Of a stretch of DNA of 5,702 nt, positions 5,328 through 5,702 are shown piece by piece (the stretch's first letter is position 1; each line of letters opens with the position of its first letter). Source of the DNA: Citromicrobium sp. GTDB taxonomy: Bacteria; Pseudomonadota; Alphaproteobacteria; Sphingomonadales; Sphingomonadaceae. The notes beneath the pieces are model-generated. The model did no database searches. It saw only the letters and a program-made list of their open reading frames with translations, and was not told the origin of the DNA. The stretch covers positions 1-5,702 of the forward strand of contig QFNA01000118.1 of NCBI GenBank assembly GCA_003248395.1, read 5' to 3'. The translations under genes were made by a program, and so were the position numbers.

Positions 5328-5702
5328 TCACTCGGCCCTTTCGTCTTCGGGCGCATAGACCCGCACCCAATCGACCAGCATGGCGACCTCGCCGGTCTTG
5401 ACCGCATCGACGGTTGCCTGCGGAACGCCGTTATAGGGTTCTTCGATGCGGTTTGTCTTGAAGGGATAGGCGCCGCCCATGGCGAAGTTGAGGATGACGT
5501 ATTTCTCGGTATCGAAGACCCACTCGCCATAGTTTTCGACCATCGGGCGCGTGACGCGATAGGTGACTTGGCCATCGACGACGAAGTCGATCTGGCTGTC
5601 TGTCCATTCCACCGCATAGGTGTGCCACTGGGTCACATCCACGCCTTCGGGGAAGAAGTACTTGTTCACCAGCGGCGTTTCTCCCGAATAGCCGGGGCCG
5701 TG
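5328..5702 (-). CDS. Glycoside hydrolase family 16 protein, C-terminal part (N-terminus outside window)
   Basis: The last 124 residues of a GH16 beta-glucanase/laminarinase-like enzyme, a beta-jelly-roll hydrolase usually secreted to cut beta-glucans or galactans. The open frame enters from the right edge reading HGPGYSGETPLVNKYF, a strongly GH16-like segment. It continues with WHTYAVEWTDSQIDFVVDG (about 24-42), the beta-strand pair that follows the active-site strand, then VILNFAMGGAYPF and the closing strand MLVDWVRVYAPE. The catalytic ExDxxE motif lies upstream, outside the window, so activity and substrate cannot be judged. A GTG at 5669 inside the frame is not a credible start, because homology clearly extends upstream of it. 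The stop TGA (5330-5328) is immediately next to the hemF stop. Confidence 0.88.
   Translation of the reverse strand, partial: HGPGYSGETPLVNKYFFPEGVDVTQWHTYAVEWTDSQIDFVVDGQVTYRVTRPMVENYGEWVFDTEKYVILNFAMGGAYPFKTNRIEEPYNGVPQATVDAVKTGEVAMLVDWVRVYAPEDERAE

Overview
The window looks like chromosomal housekeeping DNA from a GC-rich alphaproteobacterium, most likely order Sphingomonadales (Erythrobacter or Sphingomonas-like). This rests on the HemF, IF-3 and PdeM sequences as I recognise them and is not a database result. I see no mobile element, tRNA, rRNA or CRISPR array. Coding density is high, and no gene-free stretch exceeds about 150 bases.

Layout from left to right. Positions 1-839 (-) hold the N-terminal two thirds of a PLP-dependent Cys/Met-metabolism enzyme of the cystathionine gamma-synthase family, cut by the window edge. 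It has its own candidate promoter (962-990) and a GC-rich leader in which a hairpin loop is perfectly complementary to the gene's ribosome binding site. Positions 1031-2398 (-) hold a DASS/SLC13 transporter whose last 18 residues lie in another frame (987-1043), apparently after loss of one base. Positions 2444-3022 (-) encode a small unrecognised lipoprotein that starts 6 bases after an intrinsic terminator. Positions 3091-3633 (-) are infC (IF-3), most plausibly starting at a rare ATA codon. Positions 3719-4423 (-) encode a PdeM-type metallophosphoesterase. Positions 4470-5327 (+) are hemF, divergent from pdeM, with a perfect inverted repeat in the 46-base gap. Positions 5328-5702 (-) are the C-terminal part of a GH16 glycoside hydrolase whose stop codon abuts the hemF stop.

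The genes do not form one pathway. They cover translation initiation (infC), haem synthesis (hemF), DNA repair (pdeM), sulfur amino acid metabolism (the PLP enzyme), anion uptake (DASS) and polysaccharide cleavage (GH16). pdeM-infC and lipoprotein-DASS could be co-transcribed pairs.

The most interesting parts are regulatory. They are the possible H-type pseudoknot that would mask the Shine-Dalgarno of the sulfur amino acid gene, the rare-codon start of infC with a possible two-state leader, and the frameshifted transporter tail. I found no convincing novel multi-gene system.
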